From positions 310,001-374,000 of the forward strand of contig NZ_JAMYDU010000002.1 of the NCBI RefSeq assembly GCF_024138395.1: DNA of 64,000 nt. Reading direction: 5' to 3'. Below, piece after piece: positions 9,348 through 17,891 of the stretch (position 1 is the stretch's first letter; each line of letters starts with the position of its first letter). The notes beneath the pieces are model-generated. The model had not been told where the DNA came from. It saw only the letters and a list, made by a program, of their open reading frames with translations, and made no database searches. The position numbers and the translations under genes are program-made. Source of the DNA: Pseudomonas mandelii. Lineage in GTDB: Bacteria; Pseudomonadota; Gammaproteobacteria; Pseudomonadales; Pseudomonadaceae.

Positions 9348-9710
9348 TCAAACCTTCTGTTCAAACACCACATAGATCTTGCGGCACGGCTCCAGCACTT
9401 CCCAGGTGCCTTTGAAGCCCGCCGGAATCACGAAGCGATCGCCCACGCGCAGTGTCTTGGCATTGCCATCACCATCGCGCAGCACTGAAACCCCCTGAAC
9501 GATTTCGCAGTATTCGTGCTCGGTGTAGTTCACTAGCCACTGGCCGACCTCGCCTTCCCAGACCCCTGCACTCATCTGGCCGCACGGGCTATTGTAGTGG
9601 TTGTACACCGCTTGCTCGGGGTCACCCTTGAGGACTTTTGTCGGGTCGGGCCGATAACGGTCGGGCTGGGTGTTGGCCTGGCTGAAATCGACGATATCCT
9701 GAATGCTCAT
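9348..9710 (-). CDS. Cupin domain protein
   Basis: This 120-residue protein is a single small beta-barrel of the Cupin_3 type related to (S)-ureidoglycine aminohydrolase cupins. It shows GVWEGEVGQWLVNYTEHEYCEIVQG, then LRVGDRFVIPAGFKGTWEV. Start MSIQDIV at 9710 is preferred over the in-frame ATG at 9770, which lies inside a palindromic promoter element. Function is unknown; conserved position beside polyamine catabolism genes suggests an accessory role there, which is inference. It is divergent from kauB, sharing a 226-nt control region. Confidence 0.85.
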   Translation of the reverse strand: MSIQDIVDFSQANTQPDRYRPDPTKVLKGDPEQAVYNHYNSPCGQMSAGVWEGEVGQWLVNYTEHEYCEIVQGVSVLRDGDGNAKTLRVGDRFVIPAGFKGTWEVLEPCRKIYVVFEQKV

Positions 9711-9751
9711 GCTGCTATTCCCCGTGATTGCGCTGGAAAGTTGAAAGTCTA

Positions 9752-9769
9752 TGTTTATTAAAATGAACA
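9752..9769. promoter_or_regulatory. Inverted repeat in the cupin/kauB control region
   Basis: TGTTTATT (9752-9759) and AATGAACA (9762-9769) match at 7 of 8 positions around a 2-nt centre. It lies 42 nt upstream of the cupin start. PauR, encoded at 21920, is one candidate ligand. Confidence 0.4.
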
Positions 9770-9791
9770 CTGCAAGGCCGTTTACTGACCT

Positions 9792-9812
9792 TGTGTCAAA
9801 TATATTGATACA
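9792..9812. promoter_or_regulatory. AT-rich inverted repeat in the cupin/kauB control region
   Basis: TGTGTCAA (9792-9799) and TTGATACA (9805-9812) match at 7 of 8 positions around ATATA. It is about 125 nt upstream of kauB. Size and AT-rich centre suit a dimeric HTH regulator such as the PauR/PuuR type; the assignment is inference. Confidence 0.45.
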
Positions 9813-9936
9813 ACCCCGGCCGCTGGTTTAGGGTAACGGTTGCCTTGAGCCGAAAAGCAGGCTGGCCGGGCAGGATTCCTGACAGCACCCGCATAGAACG
9901 CGGGGCACTCGTATTCAATAAGAGGAGGACACTCGA

Positions 9937-11430
9937 ATGACCACCCTGACTCGTGCCGACTGGGAACAACGGGCTCGCGATCTGAAGATCGAAGGCCGCG
10001 CCTACATCAATGGTGAATACACCGATGCTGTCTCTGGCGAGACCTTCGAGTGCATCAGCCCGGTCGATGGTCGTCTGCTGGGCAAGATTGCCAGCTGTGA
10101 CACCGCCGACGCCCAGCGCGCGGTGGACAACGCCCGCGCCACTTTCAATTCCGGCGCCTGGTCGCGCCTGGCGCCGGCCAAACGCAAAGCCACCATGATT
10201 CGTTTTGCCGGCCTGCTGAAACAGCACGCTGAAGAGCTGGCCCTGCTCGAAACCCTGGACATGGGCAAGCCGATCAGCGATTCCCTGTACATCGACGTTC
10301 CCGGCGCGGCGCAAGCCCTGAGCTGGAGCGGTGAAGCCATCGACAAGATCTACGACGAAGTCGCTGCTACCCCGCACGATCAACTGGGTTTGGTGACTCG
10401 CGAGCCGGTCGGCGTGGTCGGTGCGATCGTGCCGTGGAACTTCCCGTTGATGATGGCCTGCTGGAAACTCGGCCCGGCGCTATCCACGGGTAACTCGGTG
10501 ATCCTCAAGCCTTCCGAAAAATCGCCGCTGACTGCCATTCGTATTGCGGCGCTGGCGGTTGAAGCCGGCATCCCGAAAGGTGTGCTGAATGTGCTGCCGG
10601 GTTACGGTCACACCGTCGGCAAGGCCTTGGCCCTGCACAACGACGTCGACACCCTGGTGTTCACCGGTTCAACCAAGATCGCCAAGCAACTGCTGATCTA
10701 CTCCGGCGAATCGAACATGAAACGCGTCTGGCTCGAAGCCGGCGGCAAGAGCCCGAACATCGTGTTCGCCGATGCGCCGGACCTGCAAGCCGCCGCCGAA
10801 GCCGCTGCCGGTGCCATCGCCTTCAACCAGGGCGAAGTCTGCACCGCCGGTTCGCGCCTGCTGGTGGAACGTTCGATCAAGGACAAATTCCTGCCGCTGG
10901 TGATCGAAGCCCTGAAAACCTGGAAGCCGGGCAACCCGCTGGACCCGGCGACCAATGTCGGCGCACTGGTGGATACCCAGCAGATGAACACTGTGCTGTC
11001 TTACATCGAATCCGGTCACACCGATGGCGCCAAACTGGTGGCTGGCGGCAAGCGCATTCTTCAGGAAACCGGTGGCACTTACGTCGAGCCGACGATTTTC
11101 GATGGCGTGAGCAACGCGATGAAAATTGCTCAGGAAGAAATTTTCGGTCCGGTGTTGTCGGTCATCACGTTCGACAGCGCTGAAGAAGCCATCCAGATCG
11201 CCAACGACACGCCTTACGGTTTGGCCGCTGCAGTCTGGACTGCCGATATCTCGAAGGCTCACCTGACCGCCAAGGCTTTGCGCGCCGGTAGCGTGTGGGT
11301 CAATCAGTACGACGGCGGCGACATGACCGCGCCGTTCGGCGGCTTCAAACAGTCCGGCAACGGTCGCGACAAGTCGCTGCATGCGTTCGACAAGTACACC
11401 GAGCTGAAGGCGACCTGGATCAAGTTGTAA
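9937..11430 (+). CDS. kauB: Aldehyde dehydrogenase KauB/PauC (gamma-glutamyl-gamma-aminobutyraldehyde type)
   Basis: This 497-residue NAD(P)-dependent enzyme oxidises aminoaldehydes formed in putrescine, cadaverine and related amine breakdown. The catalytic NQGEVCTAGSRL cysteine (near residue 300), the general-base glutamate in LEAGGKSPN, the VPWNFPL cofactor segment and FTGSTK are all visible. The length and the N-terminal THLTRADWEQRA-like stretch fit KauB/PauC, also called PuuC. AGAGGAGG precedes the ATG by 8 nt. PauB (16431) would supply its substrate, and PauR (21920) is the likely repressor. An expected transaminase neighbour, present in PAO1 from memory, is absent here. Confidence 0.9.
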   Translation: MTTLTRADWEQRARDLKIEGRAYINGEYTDAVSGETFECISPVDGRLLGKIASCDTADAQRAVDNARATFNSGAWSRLAPAKRKATMIRFAGLLKQHAEELALLETLDMGKPISDSLYIDVPGAAQALSWSGEAIDKIYDEVAATPHDQLGLVTREPVGVVGAIVPWNFPLMMACWKLGPALSTGNSVILKPSEKSPLTAIRIAALAVEAGIPKGVLNVLPGYGHTVGKALALHNDVDTLVFTGSTKIAKQLLIYSGESNMKRVWLEAGGKSPNIVFADAPDLQAAAEAAAGAIAFNQGEVCTAGSRLLVERSIKDKFLPLVIEALKTWKPGNPLDPATNVGALVDTQQMNTVLSYIESGHTDGAKLVAGGKRILQETGGTYVEPTIFDGVSNAMKIAQEEIFGPVLSVITFDSAEEAIQIANDTPYGLAAAVWTADISKAHLTAKALRAGSVWVNQYDGGDMTAPFGGFKQSGNGRDKSLHAFDKYTELKATWIKL

Positions 11431-11483
11431 GTTGTTAAAGAGAGGTCTGTTGCAGTAACAGACCTCCCGAACGACGCAGATCC

Positions 11484-11575
11484 CTGTGGGAGCGAGCTTG
11501 CTCGCGATAACGGTGTAACAGTCGACATCAATGTTGAATGTTGCGCCGCTATCGCGAGCAAGCTCGCTCCCACAT
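11484..11575. repeat. REP doublet, 'GTGGGAGCGAGCTTGC' family
   Basis: CCTGTGGGAGCGAGCTTGCTC at the left and its complement at the right flank a short spacer containing a TTGAATGTT segment. It lies between two same-strand genes, kauB and the MFS permease. Confidence 0.88.
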
Positions 11576-11621
11576 TGTTTTGTGTGATCCGAAAAAATAA
11601 CAATCCACAGGAGCGTGGAAC

Positions 11622-12764
11622 ATGCGTTGGGCGACGTATTTCGCCGTTTTGGCATCTGTCTTGAGTGTCGGCCTGGCCCTGGGTGTCAGCATGCCGCTGG
11701 TATCGCTGCGTCTTGAAGGCTGGGGTTACGGCTCGTTTGCGATCGGCGTGATGGCGGCGATGCCGGCCATTGGCGTACTGCTGGGGGCGAAGATTTCCAG
11801 CCATCTCGCGGCTCGTCTTGGCACGGCCAATCTGATGCGCCTGTGTTTGTGGGCGGGTGCGATATCCATCGGTTTGCTTGCCGTGTGGCCAAGCTACCCG
11901 GTCTGGCTGCTGCTGCGGTTGATGATCGGGGTGATCCTGACCCTCGTCTTCATCCTCGGCGAAAGCTGGATCAACCAATTGGTGGTCGAGCAATGGCGCG
12001 GCCGATTGGTGGCGCTGTATGGCAGCAGTTACGCGTTGAGTCAGCTGGCCGGGCCATTGTTGCTTGGGTTCCTGGGCACCGAGCACGATTATGGCTTCTG
12101 GGTCGGCGTCGGTTTGCTGCTGATTTCACCGTTCCTGCTGTTGGGTCGCAGCGGCGCACCTACCAGCGAAGCTTGCAGCGTGACCCTCAGCGACTTGCTG
12201 ACCTTTTGCCGCGGCCTGCCGGCAATTGCCTGGGCGGTGTCGCTGTTCGCCGCGTTCGAAGCGATGATCCTGACCTTATTGCCGATCTATTGTCTGCGTC
12301 AGGGCTTCACGACGGAAATCGCGTTGGCGATGGTCAGCACGGTGGTGGTGGGTGATGCCTTGCTGCAATTGCCGATAGGCGCGCTGGCCGATCGTGTGTC
12401 GCGGCGTACGTTATTCACTAGCTGCGCGGTGCTTTTGTTGCTGTCGAGCCTGGCGATTCCGTTGCTGATCGATACATTGCTGATCTGGCCGCTGTGGGTA
12501 TTGTTTGGTGCCAGTGCCGGCGGTTTGTTCACCTTGTCGCTGATCCTCATTGGCGAGCGTTATCGCGACGATGCCTTGGTGCGCGCCAATGCCCATATTG
12601 CGCAGTTGTGGGGCATTGGTTGCCTGATCGGGCCATTGGCAGCCGGTGCCGGCAGCCAGTGGATCAGCGGACATGCCTTGCCGTTGCTAATGGCGGCGGG
12701 CGCGTTGGGGCTGGTGATTCTGGTGTCGAGGCAAGGGGCGTTTGGGGCGGTGCAGCCGGCATAA
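11622..12764 (+). CDS. MFS transporter, YcaD-like
   Basis: This 380-residue inner-membrane permease has about 12 hydrophobic segments. The first spans residues 7-26, and a loop after segment 2 reads SSHLAARLGTANLM where the family's conserved Gly/Arg loop sits. A second-half ADRVSRRTL repeats the GxxxDRxGRR-type motif. Overall it resembles the YcaD group, whose substrate is not known. AGGAG lies 8 nt before the ATG. Position next to kauB matches PAO1, suggesting, without proof, transport of an amine-related compound. Confidence 0.8.
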   Translation: MRWATYFAVLASVLSVGLALGVSMPLVSLRLEGWGYGSFAIGVMAAMPAIGVLLGAKISSHLAARLGTANLMRLCLWAGAISIGLLAVWPSYPVWLLLRLMIGVILTLVFILGESWINQLVVEQWRGRLVALYGSSYALSQLAGPLLLGFLGTEHDYGFWVGVGLLLISPFLLLGRSGAPTSEACSVTLSDLLTFCRGLPAIAWAVSLFAAFEAMILTLLPIYCLRQGFTTEIALAMVSTVVVGDALLQLPIGALADRVSRRTLFTSCAVLLLLSSLAIPLLIDTLLIWPLWVLFGASAGGLFTLSLILIGERYRDDALVRANAHIAQLWGIGCLIGPLAAGAGSQWISGHALPLLMAAGALGLVILVSRQGAFGAVQPA

Positions 12765-12800
12765 ATAGATCAAAAGATCGCAGCCTGCGGCAGCTCCTAC
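12765..12800. repeat. Single REP, 'GGCAGCTCCTAC' family
   Basis: AGATCAAAAGATCGCAGC continuing to GCAGCTCCTACG, one arm only. It lies in the 45-nt convergent gap between the MFS gene and the phospholipase-D lipoprotein. Confidence 0.75.
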
Positions 12801-12809
12801 GCGCCTGAG

Positions 12810-14384
12810 CTACAACATTTTCTCCAGGCCAACCATGCTGCTGAGCCATGAATTGAAGTGTCGCCACCAACCTCCCGGTTCTTCGGTCAATGTGTGCTGC
12901 TTGCCGTCATCTTCGGTGACCCAGACGATCTGACCCTTTTCCAGTCGGGCATGGTAGCTGAGGGCAGGCGCCATGCCCTCCAGTGCCAGTTCGCGCACCC
13001 GGCCGGCGAGTTGCGGGTTGTCCACCAATACCCCGACTTCGGTGTTCCACAGTACTGAGCGTGGGTCGAAATTGAATGAGCCGATGAAGGCTTTCTGTCG
13101 GTCGAAAACAATCGCCTTGCTGTGCAGGCTGGAATCGGAACTGCGGTAGGACCCGCTGTGAAACAGGCGTGGTCCGCTTCCGTTGTCGCCATTGTCGCCG
13201 GGCTGACGGCGCAATTCGAACAATTGCACGCCATGCGCCAGCAAGGCTTTGCGATACGGCGCATAACCACCGTGCGCCGCCGGTACATCGGTGGCTTCCA
13301 GTGAGTTGGTCAGCACACTGATCGATACGCCGGCATCGGCACGACCGGTCAGGTACACCAGTCCCGGTTGGCCGGGTACGAGGTAGGCCGAGACCATGAT
13401 CAGTTCTTTGCTGACCCCATCGAGTTCAGGCGCCAACTGGGTGGTCAGCAGCAAGTGCGGTTCCGGCTCACCCTTGGACAGCACCTTGCTTGGTGCGTCC
13501 CACAGCGCCTGGTTCCAGGCCCAGATCAGTTCCCGACGCCAGACATCCAGGCGCGGTTTAGTGGTGTAGGCCATCAACTGCTGATAAAGGGCATGGTCCT
13601 GTTTGCGCGTTTCCTCCAGGGACTCTTCTAGTCGGGTTCGGGTGTTTCTCAGGTCCCTGGCTGTCGGCTTGCTCGAGAGAAACTGCTCGATCGGCTTGCT
13701 CAGGGCGCTGTTCCAGTACTGGTCGAAGCTGTGCCCCAACTGCTCTGCGACCGGGCCGAAGCCGAGCATGTCAATGTCGGTGAAATTGAGGTTGGGCTCG
13801 GCATCGAAATACTCGTCCCCCAGGTTGCGCCCGCCAACAATCGCCGCGCTGTTGTCCGCCACCCACAGTTTGTTGTGCATGCGCCGGTGTTGCAGCGACA
13901 GGTTGAACAGTCGGCCCATGGTTCGCGTGACGCCGGTGCTGCGGCCCAAGTGCAGTGGATTGAACACGCGAATTTGAATCTGCGGATGTGCGGCAAGCGT
14001 CGCAGTGATCCGGTCAAGGCCATCGCTGGTGGTATCGTCGAGCAGAATCCGCACCCGCACGCCGCGGTCGGCGGCATTGAGCAGCTCGCTCACCAGTATT
14101 CGTGTGCTGATGCCGTCATGGACGATGTAGTACTGCAAATCAAGGCTGCTTTGGGCGTTGCGAATCAACTCGGCGCGGGCGGTGAAGGCTTCTGCGCTAT
14201 CGGAGAGCAAGCGAAAGCCCGATTGGCCCTGATGGGGGGCAGCTTGTGCCTGGATCGAGCGGCCGAACGCTGAGCTCGCCGCCGGCAGGGCCTGACTCGG
14301 TTCGCGAGGGATATTGAGTGTCGTGCAGCCACTAAGGAGCGAGGCGAGTAACAGAAGAGCAAGCAGGGGCTGTCTGATTCTCAC
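12810..14384 (-). CDS. Phospholipase D family lipoprotein (cardiolipin synthase-like)
   Basis: This 524-residue protein carries a lipoprotein signal with lipobox LLSGC (Cys20), so it is probably anchored in the outer or inner membrane facing the periplasm. Two HKD motifs are intact: H170-K172-D177 in RRMHNKLWVADN and H421-K423-D428 in SLHSKAIVFDR, each followed by the GG/GS-N pair. The pattern (YYIVHDG, LLDDTTSDG) is that of bacterial PLD-type cardiolipin synthases such as ClsC. True activity, phosphatidyl transfer or phosphodiesterase, cannot be read from sequence. It is isolated between convergent MFS and the MocR gene upstream. Confidence 0.85.
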   Translation of the reverse strand: MRIRQPLLALLLLASLLSGCTTLNIPREPSQALPAASSAFGRSIQAQAAPHQGQSGFRLLSDSAEAFTARAELIRNAQSSLDLQYYIVHDGISTRILVSELLNAADRGVRVRILLDDTTSDGLDRITATLAAHPQIQIRVFNPLHLGRSTGVTRTMGRLFNLSLQHRRMHNKLWVADNSAAIVGGRNLGDEYFDAEPNLNFTDIDMLGFGPVAEQLGHSFDQYWNSALSKPIEQFLSSKPTARDLRNTRTRLEESLEETRKQDHALYQQLMAYTTKPRLDVWRRELIWAWNQALWDAPSKVLSKGEPEPHLLLTTQLAPELDGVSKELIMVSAYLVPGQPGLVYLTGRADAGVSISVLTNSLEATDVPAAHGGYAPYRKALLAHGVQLFELRRQPGDNGDNGSGPRLFHSGSYRSSDSSLHSKAIVFDRQKAFIGSFNFDPRSVLWNTEVGVLVDNPQLAGRVRELALEGMAPALSYHARLEKGQIVWVTEDDGKQHTLTEEPGGWWRHFNSWLSSMVGLEKML

Positions 14385-14440
14385 GGAGCGTATTCCGGAT
14401 GGCGGCGGTTAGCATATGGACGCCGCATCCCGAAGAAAGG

Positions 14441-15862
14441 TCAGTCGGTTTCCGCCAGCAGTTTGATCGCTGTCGCACCGACCTTGCGCACGGCTTCTTC
14501 GATCTGCGGGGTTGTTTTGGCAGCGTAGTTCATCCGCAGGCAATTGCGGTATTTGCCCGAGGCGGAAAAGATACTGCCGACCGCAATCTGTACGCCTTGG
14601 TCATGCAGCGCCCGATTGAGTTTCAGGGTGTCAAAGCCCTCGGGCAGTTCGACCCACAGCATGAAGCTGCCTTGCGGACGGCTCGCCCGAGTGCCAGCGG
14701 GGAAATAGCGGCTCACCCAGTCAATCATCGCGTCGCGATTGCGTTGGTATTGCGTGCGCATCCGCCGCAAGTGCGGTTCGAAGTGCCCGGCCTTGAGAAA
14801 CTCGGCAATCGCAATCTGCGGTTGCGGCGCGGTGGAACCGGTGCTGATGTATTTCATGTGCAGCACCCGTTCCAGATAACGGCCCGGTGCGACCCAACCA
14901 ATGCGCAGGCCCGGTGCCAGGGTCTTGGAAAAAGAACTGCAGAGCAGGACGCGGCCGTCTTCGTCGAAGGATTTGATCGTGCGTGGGCGCGGGTAGGTGT
15001 AGGCCAGTTCGCCATACACATCGTCCTCGATAATCGCCACGTCGAAACGCTGTGCGAGCGTCAACAACGCACGTTTACGCGACTCCGGCATGATGTAGCC
15101 CAGCGGGTTGTTGCAGTTGGGGGTCAACTGTATGGCTTTGATCGGCCATTGCTCCAACGCCAGTTCCAAGGCATCGAGGCTGATGCCGGTGAGCGGGTCG
15201 GTGGGGATTTCCAGGGCTTTCATGCCCAAGCCTTTGAGCGTCTGCATAGCGCCGTGAAAGCTCGGCGAATCCACGGCGACGATGTCTCCTGGCTCGCAGA
15301 TGGCGCGGATGCTGGTGGACAGCGCTTCGTGGCAACCGGTGGTCACCACCAGATCGTTGGCGCTCAACTGGCAGCCGGAATCGAGCATCAGCCGCGCAAT
15401 CTGTTCGCGCAATTCAAGGGTGCCGTAGATGTTGTCGTAATACAGACCGGGCATGTCCTGCCGACGGCTGATTCGCGCCAGGTTACGCAGCAGCGGTTTC
15501 ATGGTCGGCGTGGTGATGTCCGGCATGCCGCGACCCAGTTGCACGACGTCCTTGCGCGGTACGGCGCGGATCAATTCCAGCACTTGATCCCACTGCGAAA
15601 TATCCACCGGTCGTTGGGCCGGCCGGCCAACCACTGGCAACTCTGGCAGCTCGCGACTCACCGGTACAAAGTAGCCGGACTTGGGTTTGGGCATCGCCAG
15701 ACCGACGTCTTCCAGCATTCGATAGGCTTGCTGCACCGTGCTCAAGCTGACCCCGTGTTCGACACTCAATGCCCGCACCGAGGGCAACCGGTCGCCGGGG
15801 CGATAGAAGCCTTGTTCGATACGCGTGCCGAGCAATTCGGCGAGGTTGACGTAGAGGGTCAT
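14441..15862 (-). CDS. MocR-type transcriptional regulator (GntR HTH fused to aminotransferase domain)
   Basis: This 473-residue protein has a GntR winged helix at the N-terminus (GDRLPSVRALSVEHGVSLST, residues about 23-42) and a fold-type-I aminotransferase domain. The PLP lysine lies in SSFSKTLAPGLRIGW, preceded by NCNNPLG and an EDDVYGEL aspartate. MocR proteins use PLP as effector-sensing cofactor and usually control a divergent gene. Here the divergent gene is the small DUF1127 gene at 16036, and the space between them has three ATCTGTA boxes. A physiological ligand is unknown. Length is normal. Confidence 0.9.
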   Translation of the reverse strand: MTLYVNLAELLGTRIEQGFYRPGDRLPSVRALSVEHGVSLSTVQQAYRMLEDVGLAMPKPKSGYFVPVSRELPELPVVGRPAQRPVDISQWDQVLELIRAVPRKDVVQLGRGMPDITTPTMKPLLRNLARISRRQDMPGLYYDNIYGTLELREQIARLMLDSGCQLSANDLVVTTGCHEALSTSIRAICEPGDIVAVDSPSFHGAMQTLKGLGMKALEIPTDPLTGISLDALELALEQWPIKAIQLTPNCNNPLGYIMPESRKRALLTLAQRFDVAIIEDDVYGELAYTYPRPRTIKSFDEDGRVLLCSSFSKTLAPGLRIGWVAPGRYLERVLHMKYISTGSTAPQPQIAIAEFLKAGHFEPHLRRMRTQYQRNRDAMIDWVSRYFPAGTRASRPQGSFMLWVELPEGFDTLKLNRALHDQGVQIAVGSIFSASGKYRNCLRMNYAAKTTPQIEEAVRKVGATAIKLLAETD

Positions 15863-15893
15863 GGCGCAGTCTCGGTATGGGTGATTCGGTTAA

Positions 15894-15978
15894 CCAGTAC
15901 AGATGGGGCGAAAATATGTGATTCAGAGGCTGAAACGGAAAATCTGTATGGATTTAATACATCCTCGTTGAATCTGTA
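15894..15978. promoter_or_regulatory. ATCTGTA boxes between the MocR gene and DUF1127 gene
   Basis: TACAGAT at 15898-15904 is inverted relative to ATCTGTA at 15942-15948 and at 15972-15978; the last two are a direct repeat exactly 30 nt apart. The first two extend similarly (CCAGTACAGAT and ATCTGTATGG). Direct plus inverted repeats of one short box in a divergent promoter are the usual MocR operator layout, so autoregulation and control of the small gene are inferred. Confidence 0.5.
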
Positions 15979-16035
15979 ATGCTTTTTGCCGTCCGCGCAT
16001 CATGAAAGCTCTGGCTACCCAAGTAAACAGGAGCA

Positions 16036-16287
16036 ATGAAAATGAACGGCTTGAGCGATGTGCGGCTGACGTTACACAGTCAGGAACTGGCGGCAGGGCA
16101 AAAAAACGGCGCACGCGAGGCGGTCATGCGCAACGCACCGTCCGGCCTCGGTCGCTGGGGCCTGTTCTGGCATCGTCTGCACACGCGCAAGGCGTTGCTG
16201 ACGTTGACACCGGAGCAGTTGAGGGATGTAGGGCTGAGTCGGGAGCAGGCGTTGGAGGAGGGGCTTAAACCGTTCTGGCGGATCTGA
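16036..16287 (+). CDS. DUF1127 domain small protein
   Basis: This 83-residue protein ends with a DUF1127-like module: RWGLFWHRLHTRKALLTLTPEQLRDVGLSREQALEE, i.e. WxxxxxxRxxLxxLxxxxLxDxGLxR. Short DUF1127 proteins in other bacteria affect phosphate, nitrogen or RNA metabolism; what this one does is unknown. AGGAG lies 3 nt before the first ATG (16036) and 9 nt before the next in-frame ATG at 16042, so either start is possible. It is divergent from the MocR gene, which is the obvious regulator. Confidence 0.8.
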   Translation: MKMNGLSDVRLTLHSQELAAGQKNGAREAVMRNAPSGLGRWGLFWHRLHTRKALLTLTPEQLRDVGLSREQALEEGLKPFWRI

Positions 16288-16305
16288 GTTCCAGGGCGCT
16301 TTTGC

Positions 16306-16410
16306 GGGCCTCATCGCGGGCAAGCCCGCTCCCACAATGGTCGCTGGTGTTCACAAGAATTGTGTTCGCCGCCAATCCCTGTGGGAGCGGGCTTGCCCGC
16401 GATGAGGCCC
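16306..16410. repeat. REP doublet, 'GTGGGAGCGGGCTTGC' family
   Basis: GGGCCTCATCGCGGGCAAGC and its exact complement close the element, with a longer spacer than the others. It fills the convergent gap between the DUF1127 gene and pauB. Confidence 0.88.
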
Positions 16411-16430
16411 GTAAGAACGCAGCTAACCGA

Positions 16431-17744
16431 TCAGACCAACTCCTTCATCCGATGCCACAACATCCCCAACGCCAACAACGGCGAACGCAAATGCTTGCCG
16501 CCGGGGAAGGTGATATGCGGCACCTTGGCAAACAGATCGAACCCTCCACTCTGCTGACCACTGATTGCCTCCGCCAACAACCTGCCCGCCAAGTGCGTGG
16601 CATTCACCCCATGACCGGAATAAGCCTGGGCGTAATACACATTCGGCTGCTCGTTGAGCCGACCGATCTGTGGCAGGCGATTGGCGCCGATGCCAATCAT
16701 CCCGCCCCATTGATAGTCGATTTTCACCCCGGCCAATTGCGGGAACACCTGCAGCATCTTCGGCCGCATGTACGCGGCGATGTCTTTCGGATCGCGCCCT
16801 GAATAATGGCATGCACCACCGAACAGCAAGCGTCTGTCCGCCGAGAGTCGGTAATAATCCAGCGCCACCCGTTGATCGCAGACCGCCATGTTCTGCGGCA
16901 GCAAGGCGTGAGCCTGCTCTTCACTCAAGGGTTCGGTGGCGATGATGTAACTGCCGGCGGGCAGCACCTTGCCGCCGAGTTGCGGATTGAGATCGTTGAG
17001 ATAGGCGTTGCAACCCAGCACCAGCGTCTTCGCGCGAACCGAGCCTTGGGCAGTGTGGACTTTGACCTCGGCGCCGTAATCGATGCGGGTCACCGCCGAT
17101 TGTTCGAACAACTTCGCGCCCAATTGCCGGGCGGCGGCCGCTTCGCCCAGTGCCAGGTTCAAGGGGTGCAGGTGCCCGGAGCCCATGTCGATCAGACCGC
17201 CGACATAGCGGTCGGAACCCACCACGCTGTGCATTTCGTGGGCTTGCAGCAGGCGGGTTTCGTAACGGTAACCGAGGCTGCGCAGTTCCTCGGCGTCTTC
17301 GGCGAAGCCTTCCAGGTCGTGGGCCTTGTTGGCGAGGTCGCAGTACCCCCAGGTCAGGTCGCAAGGGATCTGAAAACGCTCGATCCGCTGTCGGACGATT
17401 TCCACTGCTTCCAGCCCCATCAGTTTCATCTGACGCACACCGTCTGCACCGATCACGTCGGCGAACTGATCCAGGCCATGTCCGACGCCGCGAATCAATT
17501 GCCCGCCATTGCGTCCGCTGGCGCCCCAGCCGATCTTGTGCGCTTCCAGCAGCACCACGCTGAAGCCACGTTCGGCCAATTCCAGCGCAGTGTTCAGCCC
17601 GGAGAACCCGCCGCCCACCACACATACGTCCGCCACCAACTCACCGGTGAGCACCGCAAGGTCGGGTTGCGGCAGGCTGCTGGCGGCGTAATAAGAGGCC
17701 GCGTGTTGATGGCTCGGGGCAGGTTGCTGAACGGGGGCGTTCAT
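16431..17744 (-). CDS. pauB: FAD-dependent gamma-glutamylputrescine oxidoreductase (PauB/PuuB family)
   Basis: This enzyme of about 437 residues is of the DAO type and oxidises gamma-glutamylated putrescine to the aminoaldehyde used by KauB. The Rossmann motif VCVVGGGFSGLNTALELAER lies near residue 40, followed by GWGASGRNGGQ, the FAD-contacting GRNGG of this subfamily. YAQAYSGHGVNATHLAG marks the C-terminal FAD contact. Start MNAPVQQ at 17744 has AGGA eight nt upstream; in-frame starts at 17753 and 17789 lack spacing that good. It matches the PAO1 pauB4 locus by position, from memory. A perfect palindrome sits just upstream at 17811. Confidence 0.87.
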   Translation of the reverse strand: MNAPVQQPAPSHQHAASYYAASSLPQPDLAVLTGELVADVCVVGGGFSGLNTALELAERGFSVVLLEAHKIGWGASGRNGGQLIRGVGHGLDQFADVIGADGVRQMKLMGLEAVEIVRQRIERFQIPCDLTWGYCDLANKAHDLEGFAEDAEELRSLGYRYETRLLQAHEMHSVVGSDRYVGGLIDMGSGHLHPLNLALGEAAAARQLGAKLFEQSAVTRIDYGAEVKVHTAQGSVRAKTLVLGCNAYLNDLNPQLGGKVLPAGSYIIATEPLSEEQAHALLPQNMAVCDQRVALDYYRLSADRRLLFGGACHYSGRDPKDIAAYMRPKMLQVFPQLAGVKIDYQWGGMIGIGANRLPQIGRLNEQPNVYYAQAYSGHGVNATHLAGRLLAEAISGQQSGGFDLFAKVPHITFPGGKHLRSPLLALGMLWHRMKELV

Positions 17745-17810
17745 GTGCGTCATCCTGAGTTCGTGTGTTTGAAAAAGTTGACGGAGCATAAGCCGCCGCT
17801 TCGGACACGG

Positions 17811-17830
17811 GCAACACCGGTCGGTGTTGC
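17811..17830. promoter_or_regulatory. Perfect 9-bp inverted repeat between pauB and ykgJ-like gene
   Basis: GCAACACCG (17811-17819) and CGGTGTTGC (17822-17830) are exact complements with a 2-nt centre. It is 67 nt upstream of pauB and 62 nt upstream of the rightward gene, centrally placed to control both. The regulator is unknown. Confidence 0.5.
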
Positions 17831-17891
17831 TGTCTGAATCGGAGCTTTTGCGTCAGAATCCCGGTCTATTTCGCATTCGGTCACCGCTTCG

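Noticed and set aside
14399..15979. 526-codon open frame opposite the MocR gene
   Set aside because: Shadow; the minus-strand product has a full GntR plus aminotransferase architecture.
16306..16410. Possible transposon terminal inverted repeats
   Set aside because: Inner sequence is too short for any transposase and the same pattern recurs as REP doublets.
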